A stretch of 8,640 bases of DNA from Chloroflexota bacterium (lineage in GTDB: Bacteria; Chloroflexota; Ktedonobacteria; Ktedonobacterales; Ktedonobacteraceae): assembly GCA_005881995.1 (NCBI GenBank), contig VBHV01000645.1:1-8640 (forward strand). The letters are read 5' to 3'. Below are positions 1 through 5,331 of this stretch, in pieces (position 1 is the first letter of the stretch; each line of letters opens with the position of its first letter). The notes under the pieces are model-generated. The model had not been told where the DNA came from. It saw only the letters and a list, made by a program, of their open reading frames with translations, and ran no database searches. The translations under genes and the position numbers were made by a program.

Positions 1-1080
1 ACTACCGGTTTATATCGTTCGATACACGCGCAGCCGGAGGCAGTACGAGCCTTGCTGGCCGATTGGGATGGGCCGGCACAGGCAGCTGAGAAACTGGCAA
101 GTGCGCATCGTATTTTCTTATCGGGCATTGGCACCAGCTTCCATGCAGCCACCGTGGGAGAATACCTCCTGCGCTATGCCGGTGCCGATGCCTGGGCGCT
201 ACGCTCATTCGAGTTTGTGCATTATCCCCGGCCCCTGCGAGCCGATGACGGGGTGATCGTGGTCAGCCACCGGGGAAGCAAGCTGCATGGCAATCTGGCC
301 CTACAGCGTGCCGTAGAAAGCGGCGTACGAACGGTGGGCATTACAGGCCGGAATACAAAGATGCAGGGAGCAGGTATTCTCATCGAGACGGTTGAGCAGG
401 ACCCATCTTCGACGCACTCTATCAGCTACGTGGGCGCGCTGACACGCCTGGGCCAGGTTGCGGCGAGACTGGCCGCGCTCAATGGACATTCGCATGAGGC
501 ACATAAGCTGGATCAGGGTTTGAAGGCGTTACCGGCGTTAATGGAAGATGTCCTCTCGCGCGAGCAGGAGGTCAGAGAGGTCGCGGCTGAGGCGGTTGCA
601 CACGCGCGGCGACTCTACTACATCGGCGCGGGACCAAACGCCGTTACAGCCCCCGAGGGCGCGCTCAAGGCGAAAGAAGCAGCGTATGTCACGGCCGAAG
701 GTTTTGAGCTGGAACAGGCTATTCACGGACCACAGGTGGCTTTTGAAACGGAAGATGTATTGATCCCCATCAGTGTGCGCGGTGCGGCGCAGTCCCGCAT
801 GGCCGACTTTCTGCTTGCGACCAGCGAGATTGGTTCGCGCGTGTGGTTGATTGGTGAGGCTCCCACTGCGGAGACGGCGGAACTCTTCAAGCGCGAGGGG
901 TGGAAACAGTTCTCTCTGGGCAATTATGCAGACCTGCCGGAAGAACTGACGCCTTTGTTGACCGTGCTGCCGGTGCAATTGCTGGCTGAATTTCTGGCGG
1001 CGGCGCGCGGTACAAATGCCGATAGTTTCCGCGGCGATCAGGAGGCATACAAGCGGGCCGGGGCGCGCTTCCGCATTTAA
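1..1080 (+). CDS. SIS-domain sugar isomerase / GlmS isomerase-like protein (5'-truncated)
   Basis: The frame is open from base 1 (TTGLYRSIHAQPEAVRALL...), so the true start lies upstream of the window; 359 residues and a TAA stop are visible. The protein resembles the isomerase half of glucosamine-6-phosphate synthase and AgaS-type enzymes: a QPE..R.LL helix, a first SIS domain with GIGTSFHAA at about residues 42-50, and a second SIS domain with IGAGPN near 208 and EGALKAKE at about 219-226 followed by AIHGP near 240-244. The EGALK.KE...HGP pattern is characteristic of sugar-phosphate-binding SIS proteins. No glutamine amidotransferase domain is visible. The usual S-R/Q-SG-E/D phosphate-loop motif of the first domain reads SHRGSK here, so the substrate is uncertain. 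It probably acts on a phosphosugar in the cytoplasm. The family call is secure; the exact reaction is not. It converges on the next gene with 25 bases between stops, and I see no clear terminator there. Confidence 0.85.
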   Translation, partial: TTGLYRSIHAQPEAVRALLADWDGPAQAAEKLASAHRIFLSGIGTSFHAATVGEYLLRYAGADAWALRSFEFVHYPRPLRADDGVIVVSHRGSKLHGNLALQRAVESGVRTVGITGRNTKMQGAGILIETVEQDPSSTHSISYVGALTRLGQVAARLAALNGHSHEAHKLDQGLKALPALMEDVLSREQEVREVAAEAVAHARRLYYIGAGPNAVTAPEGALKAKEAAYVTAEGFELEQAIHGPQVAFETEDVLIPISVRGAAQSRMADFLLATSEIGSRVWLIGEAPTAETAELFKREGWKQFSLGNYADLPEELTPLLTVLPVQLLAEFLAAARGTNADSFRGDQEAYKRAGARFRI

Positions 1081-1105
1081 GGGCTGCCTGAGAGGAACGG
1101 CGAGA

Positions 1106-1390
1106 TTAGAGCAGGTTTTTACTCTCTGAATAGTGGCCATTTTGCTTCGCCCGCGTTTGGATACCTGATTCGGCTTTCTCGTCGTCTTCCTCTTCTTCAT
1201 CAGCACCATTGCCAGGCAAGGGTTCTTCAGCTTCGTCTGCCTTGCGGGTATCGAGATTGGTCCATGTATTGAGCGACCCTACGTCTACGTTCCTGCGCCC
1301 AAAATATCTCTTGTTCAACTCAATCACTCCCCAGCTGAGGATGAGGGCGGCTATAATAAATACCACATATTGCACAATATCAGGGTTCAT
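1106..1390 (-). CDS. Small single-pass membrane protein with acidic cytoplasmic-type tail
   Basis: A 94-residue product. Residues 1-25 contain a hydrophobic segment (IVQYVVFIIAALILSWGVI) followed by the basic stretch NKRYFGRR, which by the positive-inside rule puts the C-terminus in the cytoplasm. The remainder is polar, with a cluster of Asp/Glu (ADEEEEDDEKAE) at about residues 63-74, and is probably disordered. I recognise no family. The frame could begin at a GTG at 1429, but a strong promoter (TAGAAT at 1436-1441) would start transcription at about that base. The ATG at 1390 is therefore preferred; it has an AAAGG Shine-Dalgarno-like motif about 11 bases upstream and would leave a leader of about 39 bases. 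The gene is divergent from the DUF1015 gene and convergent with the SIS gene. The promoter, ribosome site and hydrophobic segment together make this a likely real gene. Confidence 0.7.
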   Translation of the reverse strand: MNPDIVQYVVFIIAALILSWGVIELNKRYFGRRNVDVGSLNTWTNLDTRKADEAEEPLPGNGADEEEEDDEKAESGIQTRAKQNGHYSESKNLL

Positions 1391-1435
1391 CAATACAGTT
1401 GCCTTTCGTACGAGGAATACGCAAATCACGCCTCC

Positions 1436-1464
1436 ATTCTAGCGGCCAAAAAGGGAAGCGTCAA
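1436..1464 (-). promoter_or_regulatory. Sigma-70-type promoter for the small membrane protein gene
   Basis: On the minus strand TTGACG (1464-1459) is followed by 17 bases and then TAGAAT (1441-1436). Each box matches five of six consensus positions and the spacing is ideal. Transcription would begin near 1429, about 39 bases before the ATG at 1390. This position argues against the in-frame GTG at 1429 as the translation start. Confidence 0.55.
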
Positions 1465-1493
1465 GATGTATAATCTTTTAGTGGGAAAGGAAA

Positions 1494-1560
1494 GCGGAGA
1501 AGTGTGGCTTCTCCGCCAGAGCGGTCGGGAGGGGGAGAGAGGGGAGTATCACCCGACCGC
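1494..1560. repeat. Two tandem perfect inverted repeats (hairpins)
   Basis: The first hairpin pairs GCGGAGAAG (1494-1502) with CTTCTCCGC (1508-1516) around a 5-base loop. The second pairs GCGGTCGGG (1521-1529) with CCCGACCGC (1552-1560) around a 22-base purine-rich loop. Both stems are 9 bp without mismatch, and only 4 bases separate them. They lie upstream of both neighbouring promoters, so neither gene's expected transcript includes them. That favours an interspersed palindromic repeat or a DNA-level site over a transcription terminator. There is no T-run after either stem. Confidence 0.55.
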
Positions 1561-1620
1561 CTCAAGAGGGTTTGCAGAGGATAGATAGGGGATGAGAGAG
1601 CATATTTAGTTTTGAACCTT

Positions 1621-1703
1621 TGTTCTAACAAGACCCATTGTACTATAGAACAGCTGGATTGTCAAGAGGTTTTTAGAACAAATTTTCTAATTTTTCTAGA
1701 ACA
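1621..1703. promoter_or_regulatory. Cluster of four TAGAACA heptamers, candidate operator
   Basis: The heptamer TAGAACA occurs at 1646-1652, 1674-1680 and 1697-1703 on the plus strand and at 1621-1627 on the minus strand (TGTTCTA). All four lie within 83 bases just upstream of, and abutting, the -10 box of the DUF1015 gene. Extra half-matches TTCTA at 1685-1689 and 1694-1698 build the imperfect dyad TAGAACAAATTTTCTA (1674-1689) and the perfect TTCTAGAA (1694-1701). The GAACA core is like the half-site of Gram-positive-type LexA boxes, but the usual GAACA-NN-TGTTC spacing is absent, so the binding protein is unknown. Centres are 25, 28 and 23 bases apart. Confidence 0.45.
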
Positions 1704-1712
1704 TGATATAAT
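1704..1712 (+). promoter_or_regulatory. Extended -10 promoter for the DUF1015 gene
   Basis: TGATATAAT combines a perfect TATAAT (1707-1712) with the TGn extension. No good -35 hexamer exists at the correct distance, which is common for extended -10 promoters and suggests help from an activator. Expected transcription start is near 1719, giving a leader of about 32 bases. A weaker alternative is TTGTTC (1620-1625) with TATAGA (1644-1649), 18 bases apart. Confidence 0.55.
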
Positions 1713-1750
1713 GTTGGGGTATTAGCTGGTCAGCCGTCAGGAGCCAGAGA

Positions 1751-3100
1751 ATGCCCAACCATAGTATTGAAAGTGAGATGCTACGCAGCATGGCAGATAT
1801 TCAACCATTACAAGGGATACGCTATGTGAGCCAGGCTGTAGGGGATCTGTCTCAGGTTGTCGCGCCACCCTATGACGTGATTTCTGAGGAGGCGCAGGCG
1901 CGCTACTATGCGCGAAACCCCTACAATATCATTCGCCTGGAACTGGGGCGAGATGAGCCAGGCGACACTATACTCAATAATCGCTACACACGCGCCGCCA
2001 CGATGCTGGCTGAATGGCGCGTTGAGGACATTTTGCGAGAGGATGACGCGCCTCGCTATTACTGCTATCAACAGGTGTTTACTTACAGCGGTCAAAGCTA
2101 CACGCGCACGAGTTTGCTGGCTCGCGTGCGCCTGGAACCCTGGAGCGCGCGGGTGGTGCTGCCGCATGAGCAAACCCTGGCGAAACCCAAAAGCGATCGT
2201 TTGAAGTTGATGGAGGCATGCGCGACGAATATAAGCCCCATTATGAGCCTGTACGACGACCCGCAGGGTCGAATGCGCAAGCTCCTCAGCAGCTATGCAG
2301 CCGACCCGGAGATAAAGATTATCGACGAGGCGCAGGAAGAACACCGCCTGCAGGCCATTACTGACGAACAATCCATCGCACTTATCCAGGACTTCTTCTC
2401 CGAGCGTCGATTATATATTGCCGATGGACACCATCGCTACGAAACGGCGCTGAACTATCGCGAAGAAGTGCTGGCTATGCGCAAAGACTTGCATAGCGAC
2501 GACGCCGTTAATTTTGTCTTGATGGCCTTGATCGACCTGGATGATCCTGGCTTGCTGGTATTGCCTACACATCGCCTGGTTTCTTCCTTGAGCGAGGATG
2601 CGCTTGCTGCGTTGAGCAACCAGCGGCTGGGGCAGTACTTCACGGTGCGTGAACTTGCAATGGGGGACTATCCGCCGGAGGTGCCGCTGCAGATGCTGGC
2701 ACAGGCCGATGGAGATGTCCCCTCATGTGTGATTTGCACGGCTGAGCAAAGCTGGCTGGTGAGCTTGAATGAGCAGGGCAAGGCGCGCATGGAACAAAGC
2801 GGGCATTCGACGGCGTGGAATGCGCTGGATGTGGCTGTGGCCCATACCCTGATATTAGAGGCGCTGCTAGGGCTGACCGCCGATGATCTCACTGCTGGCA
2901 CGCACGTGCGCTACACCCGCGATACGCAGCAGGCATTGCAGGCTGTACAGAAGGGAGAGGCGCAGGTAGCGGTGCTGTTAAATCCGACGCGAGTCCGGCA
3001 AATCTGCGAGGTCGCGGAGGCAGACGACCGCATGCCACAGAAGTCTACCTATTTTTATCCCAAGTTGATTACAGGACTGGTCATGAATCCTTTGTGGTAA
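1751..3100 (+). CDS. DUF1015 family protein
   Basis: A 449-residue protein, a normal length for this family. Diagnostic motifs, in order: VAPPYDVIS (about 37-45), NPYNIIRLE (56-64), VLPHEQT (136-142) with KSDR (147-150), NISPIMSLYDD (160-170), ADGHHRYETAL (224-234), and a C-terminal MPQKSTYFYPKLITGLV (428-444). Together these identify DUF1015 (PF06245). The biochemical function is not established. From memory, members often sit beside serine-biosynthesis genes in other bacteria, and the DGHHR motif recalls the ParB/sulfiredoxin-like fold, but neither point is shown here. No signal peptide or membrane segment is seen, so it is cytoplasmic. The ATG at 1751 has AGGAG (1739-1743) seven bases upstream, which decides the start over Met10 and Met14. 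The gene seems monocistronic: it has its own promoter and ends beside a palindromic element that faces a convergent gene. Confidence 0.92.
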   Translation: MPNHSIESEMLRSMADIQPLQGIRYVSQAVGDLSQVVAPPYDVISEEAQARYYARNPYNIIRLELGRDEPGDTILNNRYTRAATMLAEWRVEDILREDDAPRYYCYQQVFTYSGQSYTRTSLLARVRLEPWSARVVLPHEQTLAKPKSDRLKLMEACATNISPIMSLYDDPQGRMRKLLSSYAADPEIKIIDEAQEEHRLQAITDEQSIALIQDFFSERRLYIADGHHRYETALNYREEVLAMRKDLHSDDAVNFVLMALIDLDDPGLLVLPTHRLVSSLSEDALAALSNQRLGQYFTVRELAMGDYPPEVPLQMLAQADGDVPSCVICTAEQSWLVSLNEQGKARMEQSGHSTAWNALDVAVAHTLILEALLGLTADDLTAGTHVRYTRDTQQALQAVQKGEAQVAVLLNPTRVRQICEVAEADDRMPQKSTYFYPKLITGLVMNPLW

Positions 3101-3109
3101 ACATATTTT

Positions 3110-3236
3110 CGTAGGGACAAGGGGACGTGTGGTGCTGTGAGGGGGCCTTGTGCTTGTCCTTCCCAGGAAGGCGAGAAGAGACAGAGGACAAGCACAAGGC
3201 CCCCTCACATCCTCTCCACCACCCCTTGTCCCTACG
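3110..3236. repeat. 127-base palindromic element between convergent genes
   Basis: The ends are a perfect 15-bp inverted repeat: CGTAGGGACAAGGGG (3110-3124) and its complement (3222-3236). An inner perfect 25-bp inverted repeat pairs 3136-3160 with 3185-3209, leaving a 24-base loop (3161-3184). Short pairing TGGTG/CACCA (3130-3134 with 3217-3221) partly bridges the two. The element begins 9 bases after the DUF1015 stop and ends 5 bases before the HEAT gene stop. Transcripts from both sides would fold it into a very stable hairpin that could stop transcription or protect 3' ends, although no T-run follows on either strand. Its ends match those of the element at 5083-5331. I see no target-site duplication and no coding sequence. 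Confidence 0.8.
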
Positions 3237-3241
3237 CTTGT

Positions 3242-4918
3242 TTAGAACGGTAAATCATCTTCATTTGATAAAAAATCAAGCGGCAGGCCGCCAAAGGGAC
3301 CGTTTTCAAAAGCCTCGGTCATCAGGCGCAGCAGACCATTTTCGAGAGAGCGGTGCATCATCGCGCGCAGGAACGGCTGGTTTCGCGGTGGTACACCCGA
3401 ATCGGGGTGCAGTGTTGAGGCAACCGCGCTGACCAGGCTGGCATCATTGGTGCGCTCCACTAATTGGAAGAGCGCGCCCTGGCGACGCAGACGGGTTTCG
3501 TAGAGCATGCGCCATTTGGTATCAATCACCTTATCGAGGGCTTCGCTGACAATCGCTTCCAGGTCGGCTTTGTGGATATCGGCCTTCTGCTGCGATCCTT
3601 TGCGCTTACGACTGCGCGAGGGAGACTGCATATTGCCGAGAATGGAGGTATAAGGGCCAACATAGGAGCGGATATTGGCGAAGGGGTCGTAAAACCATGA
3701 CTCAAATTCTGACAAGGCGTACAACTCGTCGCCGCGCTGCGCCAATGTCGCGACTTCCGGTGTGAACGGAAGCGGGTCAAGCATGGTCATAACGGGAGGA
3801 TTTTGTTTTTTATTCGCATCGTCACCTTCAATGAAAGGCCGCCATACAGCATAGGCCACCGGGACTTTGTGGCGCGTGCGTTTATTGATAGCGCGCGCTT
3901 CGGTGATCAAGGCGCGGCAGTAGGCAAGGGAAACCTTGAAACTGCCGAAACCCTGGTCTTCCATGCTCTCGACCAGTTCAGTCCAGCGCTCCATCTCCAT
4001 CTCATCCGTGCCATAGCAATCTTTAATGCCCCATTCATCCTGGTACAGGACGTTGACGCCTTTCAACAAGCCATCTGGGCGCTGCCAGGACAGGATAACC
4101 ATCTGGGCGCCGGACCCATCAACAAAGCTGACACGTGCTTCGTGCAGGGGTTGTTGTTGAACTTGAAGCACCTCTGCCATAGCAGCATCCTCTGTGCCTG
4201 GACTGGATTGCATGGTGAGGCGGCCTAACGCGGCGCGCGCTTTTTGTTTGACCTGTCGATTGGCACTGTTGGTAAGCAGGTAGTTGAGGGCCGGAATCGA
4301 CTGGTGCGCGGCAACAGGTCCCAACTGTTCAAGCGACTCAATCGTCGCCAGCACCACCTTCGTGGATTGATTTTCGAGCAGAGGGATCAGTAATTTGGTA
4401 GCGCGCGGGTCCTGGCTCATGCCCAGCCAGTTGATAAAGCCGAGACGGCGATCCATGGGCATGCTCAGCACATCTTCCAGGACTGATTCGACGCCCAGCT
4501 CGCTTTGCCCTACCAGTTCAAGCAGGCGAATCTGCATCTGGAGCATGGCCGCTTCGGGGTCATTGAGATATTCGATGATGCCATCATCGGCCATTTCCGA
4601 ACCAAGTTCTTTGAGGACCGGCGCTAGCGTCAGTTTTGCCATATCGCTCACGGTTGGATCGGCAACCACATCTTCTAATTCTTCCAGGTCAAAGTTCGTC
4701 GCCAGTTCGGAGAGAATAAGGACAGCAGCAGAATGGGCTGTGATATCGTTGGTATGCAGTAAATGGAGCACCTTTTCTCTTGCTCCATCGGTCCACTCTT
4801 CATCCAGACGATCAAAATAGTGGGATAAAGTGGTCGGGTCAATATCATCTCGGCGGCTCATCGCAAGCAGGATACTATCAATACTTTCCTGTGGAGGCCC
4901 TTTTCGCCCTCTTGGCAT
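3242..4918 (-). CDS. HEAT-repeat-type protein of unknown function
   Basis: A 558-residue soluble protein ending in TAA. Residues about 10-240 are a run of helical repeats of HEAT/armadillo character, for example SAAVLILSELA, PRATKLLIPLLENQS.KVVLATIESLEQLGP and IPALNYLLTNSANRQVKQKARAALGRL, which suggests a protein- or nucleic-acid-binding scaffold. A middle region (about 260-430) looks mixed alpha/beta (VILSWQRPDGLLKGVNVLY, EWGIKDCYG) and I recognise no catalytic motif. A basic Ser/Arg/Lys linker (SPSRSRKRKGSQQK, about 432-445) leads to a helical C-terminal region with an acidic end (SNEDDLPF). There is no signal peptide or membrane span. The frame could extend six codons to a TTG at 4936, but the ATG at 4918 has AAAGG about 10 bases upstream inside that extension and is preferred. 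It converges on the DUF1015 gene. Gene reality is secure; function is unknown. Confidence 0.85.
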   Translation of the reverse strand: MPRGRKGPPQESIDSILLAMSRRDDIDPTTLSHYFDRLDEEWTDGAREKVLHLLHTNDITAHSAAVLILSELATNFDLEELEDVVADPTVSDMAKLTLAPVLKELGSEMADDGIIEYLNDPEAAMLQMQIRLLELVGQSELGVESVLEDVLSMPMDRRLGFINWLGMSQDPRATKLLIPLLENQSTKVVLATIESLEQLGPVAAHQSIPALNYLLTNSANRQVKQKARAALGRLTMQSSPGTEDAAMAEVLQVQQQPLHEARVSFVDGSGAQMVILSWQRPDGLLKGVNVLYQDEWGIKDCYGTDEMEMERWTELVESMEDQGFGSFKVSLAYCRALITEARAINKRTRHKVPVAYAVWRPFIEGDDANKKQNPPVMTMLDPLPFTPEVATLAQRGDELYALSEFESWFYDPFANIRSYVGPYTSILGNMQSPSRSRKRKGSQQKADIHKADLEAIVSEALDKVIDTKWRMLYETRLRRQGALFQLVERTNDASLVSAVASTLHPDSGVPPRNQPFLRAMMHRSLENGLLRLMTEAFENGPFGGLPLDFLSNEDDLPF

Positions 4919-5323
4919 AGTTACGCTGCCTTTCAAAACTTTTTTTCGTGCTTTTTGCTCATTACGGTATAGCGATGCGCTGTATCAGGGTGTTCTTGTG
5001 TCTGATGCATGGCATTGTACCACGTGAGGGGCGGCACGTCTACGTGTAGTGGCCACCCACTTCCAGGGCGACCTCGCGGGCGCCCAAGAGGCATCAACCT
5101 AAGCAAAGGCTCATCAACATCCGTAGGGGCGAGAGCGGTGGGGAGCGGAAGGGAGGGCCTTTAGGGTCGCCCGCGTCCTGTTCATCTGGCTCACATCTTG
5201 GAGAAACACGACCACCTCCCCACCCCGCGGGCGACCCTAAAGGCTCTCCCTTCCCCGCGTCGTCCACCCTCGCCCCTACGGATCGTTCGGCCTCCTGGCT
5301 GACTTCCCGGCTTCGGTTGATGC
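4919..5323. other. Intergenic region upstream of the HEAT gene
   Basis: About 405 bases separate the HEAT gene start from the end of the next minus-strand gene. The right 240 bases are mostly the nested palindromic element. The left part holds a candidate minus-strand promoter at 5014-5022 and a small inverted repeat GGGCG/CGCCC (5066-5070 with 5081-5085). I see no coding sequence: the short plus-strand reading frame here has no supporting features. Confidence 0.6.
5014..5022 (-). promoter_or_regulatory. Candidate extended -10 promoter for the HEAT gene
   Basis: On the minus strand TGGTACAAT (5022-5014) fits an extended -10 box, with five of six matches to TATAAT plus the TGn extension. No convincing -35 box lies 17 bases upstream. 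It would give a leader of about 90 bases. This is a weak call based on one motif. Confidence 0.3.
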
Positions 5324-5331
5324 CTATTGGG
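5083..5331. repeat. Nested palindromic element (three concentric inverted repeats)
   Basis: Three pairs of arms are nested. The outer arms are 22 bases with 20 matches (5083-5104 with 5310-5331; core GGCATCAACC). The middle arms are a perfect 15 bp (5119-5133 with 5269-5283; ATCCGTAGGGGCGAG). The inner arms are 29 bases with one mismatch, which would be a G-U pair in RNA (5147-5175 with 5226-5254). A 50-base loop (5176-5225) remains. The CGTAGGG terminal motif and the TCCACC...CCCTACG right end match the element at 3110-3236. The outer right arm covers the stop codon (5324-5326) and last codons of the minus-strand gene ending there. It carries no gene. It resembles the GTAGGGGC...GCCCCTAC palindromes scattered through cyanobacterial and Chloroflexota genomes. 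Confidence 0.75.

Larger units (their letters stand above)
1391..1750. other. Divergent intergenic region with two promoters, hairpins and repeated heptamers
   Basis: This 360-base gap separates the minus-strand small membrane protein gene from the plus-strand DUF1015 gene. From left to right it holds the minus-strand promoter, a stray TATAAT at 1469-1474 with no good -35 box, two adjacent perfect hairpins (1494-1560), an AT-rich stretch with four TAGAACA heptamers (1621-1703), and the extended -10 promoter of the DUF1015 gene. A short reading frame beginning with ATG at 1467 lies across the hairpins and is not believed to be coding. Confidence 0.7.

Noticed and set aside
538..1209. 223-codon minus-strand reading frame opposite the SIS gene
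   Set aside because: It is antisense to a clear SIS coding sequence, has no recognisable domain, and reads as basic, low-structure shadow sequence.
1106..1429. GTG at 1429 as the start of the small membrane protein
   Set aside because: The near-consensus promoter at 1436-1464 places the transcription start at about this base, and GGAGG is only one base from the GTG; the ATG at 1390 fits better.
1494..1560. Riboswitch or T-box leader for the DUF1015 gene
   Set aside because: The hairpins lie about 150 bases upstream of the mapped promoter, and no riboswitch consensus or T-box motif is seen.
1621..1703. Classical LexA (SOS) box upstream of the DUF1015 gene
   Set aside because: GAACA half-sites are present, but none is paired with TGTTC at the spacing of known LexA operators; kept only as an unidentified operator candidate.
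1808..2371. 187-codon minus-strand reading frame inside the DUF1015 gene
   Set aside because: It is antisense to strongly conserved DUF1015 motifs and has no start signal or family resemblance.
3110..3236. Canonical rho-independent terminator
   Set aside because: The stem is far longer than usual and no T-run follows on either strand; treated as a palindromic element that may still affect termination.
3127..3432. 101-codon plus-strand frame across the palindrome and the HEAT gene end
   Set aside because: It is made of palindrome sequence and antisense HEAT codons, with no plausible ribosome site or domain.
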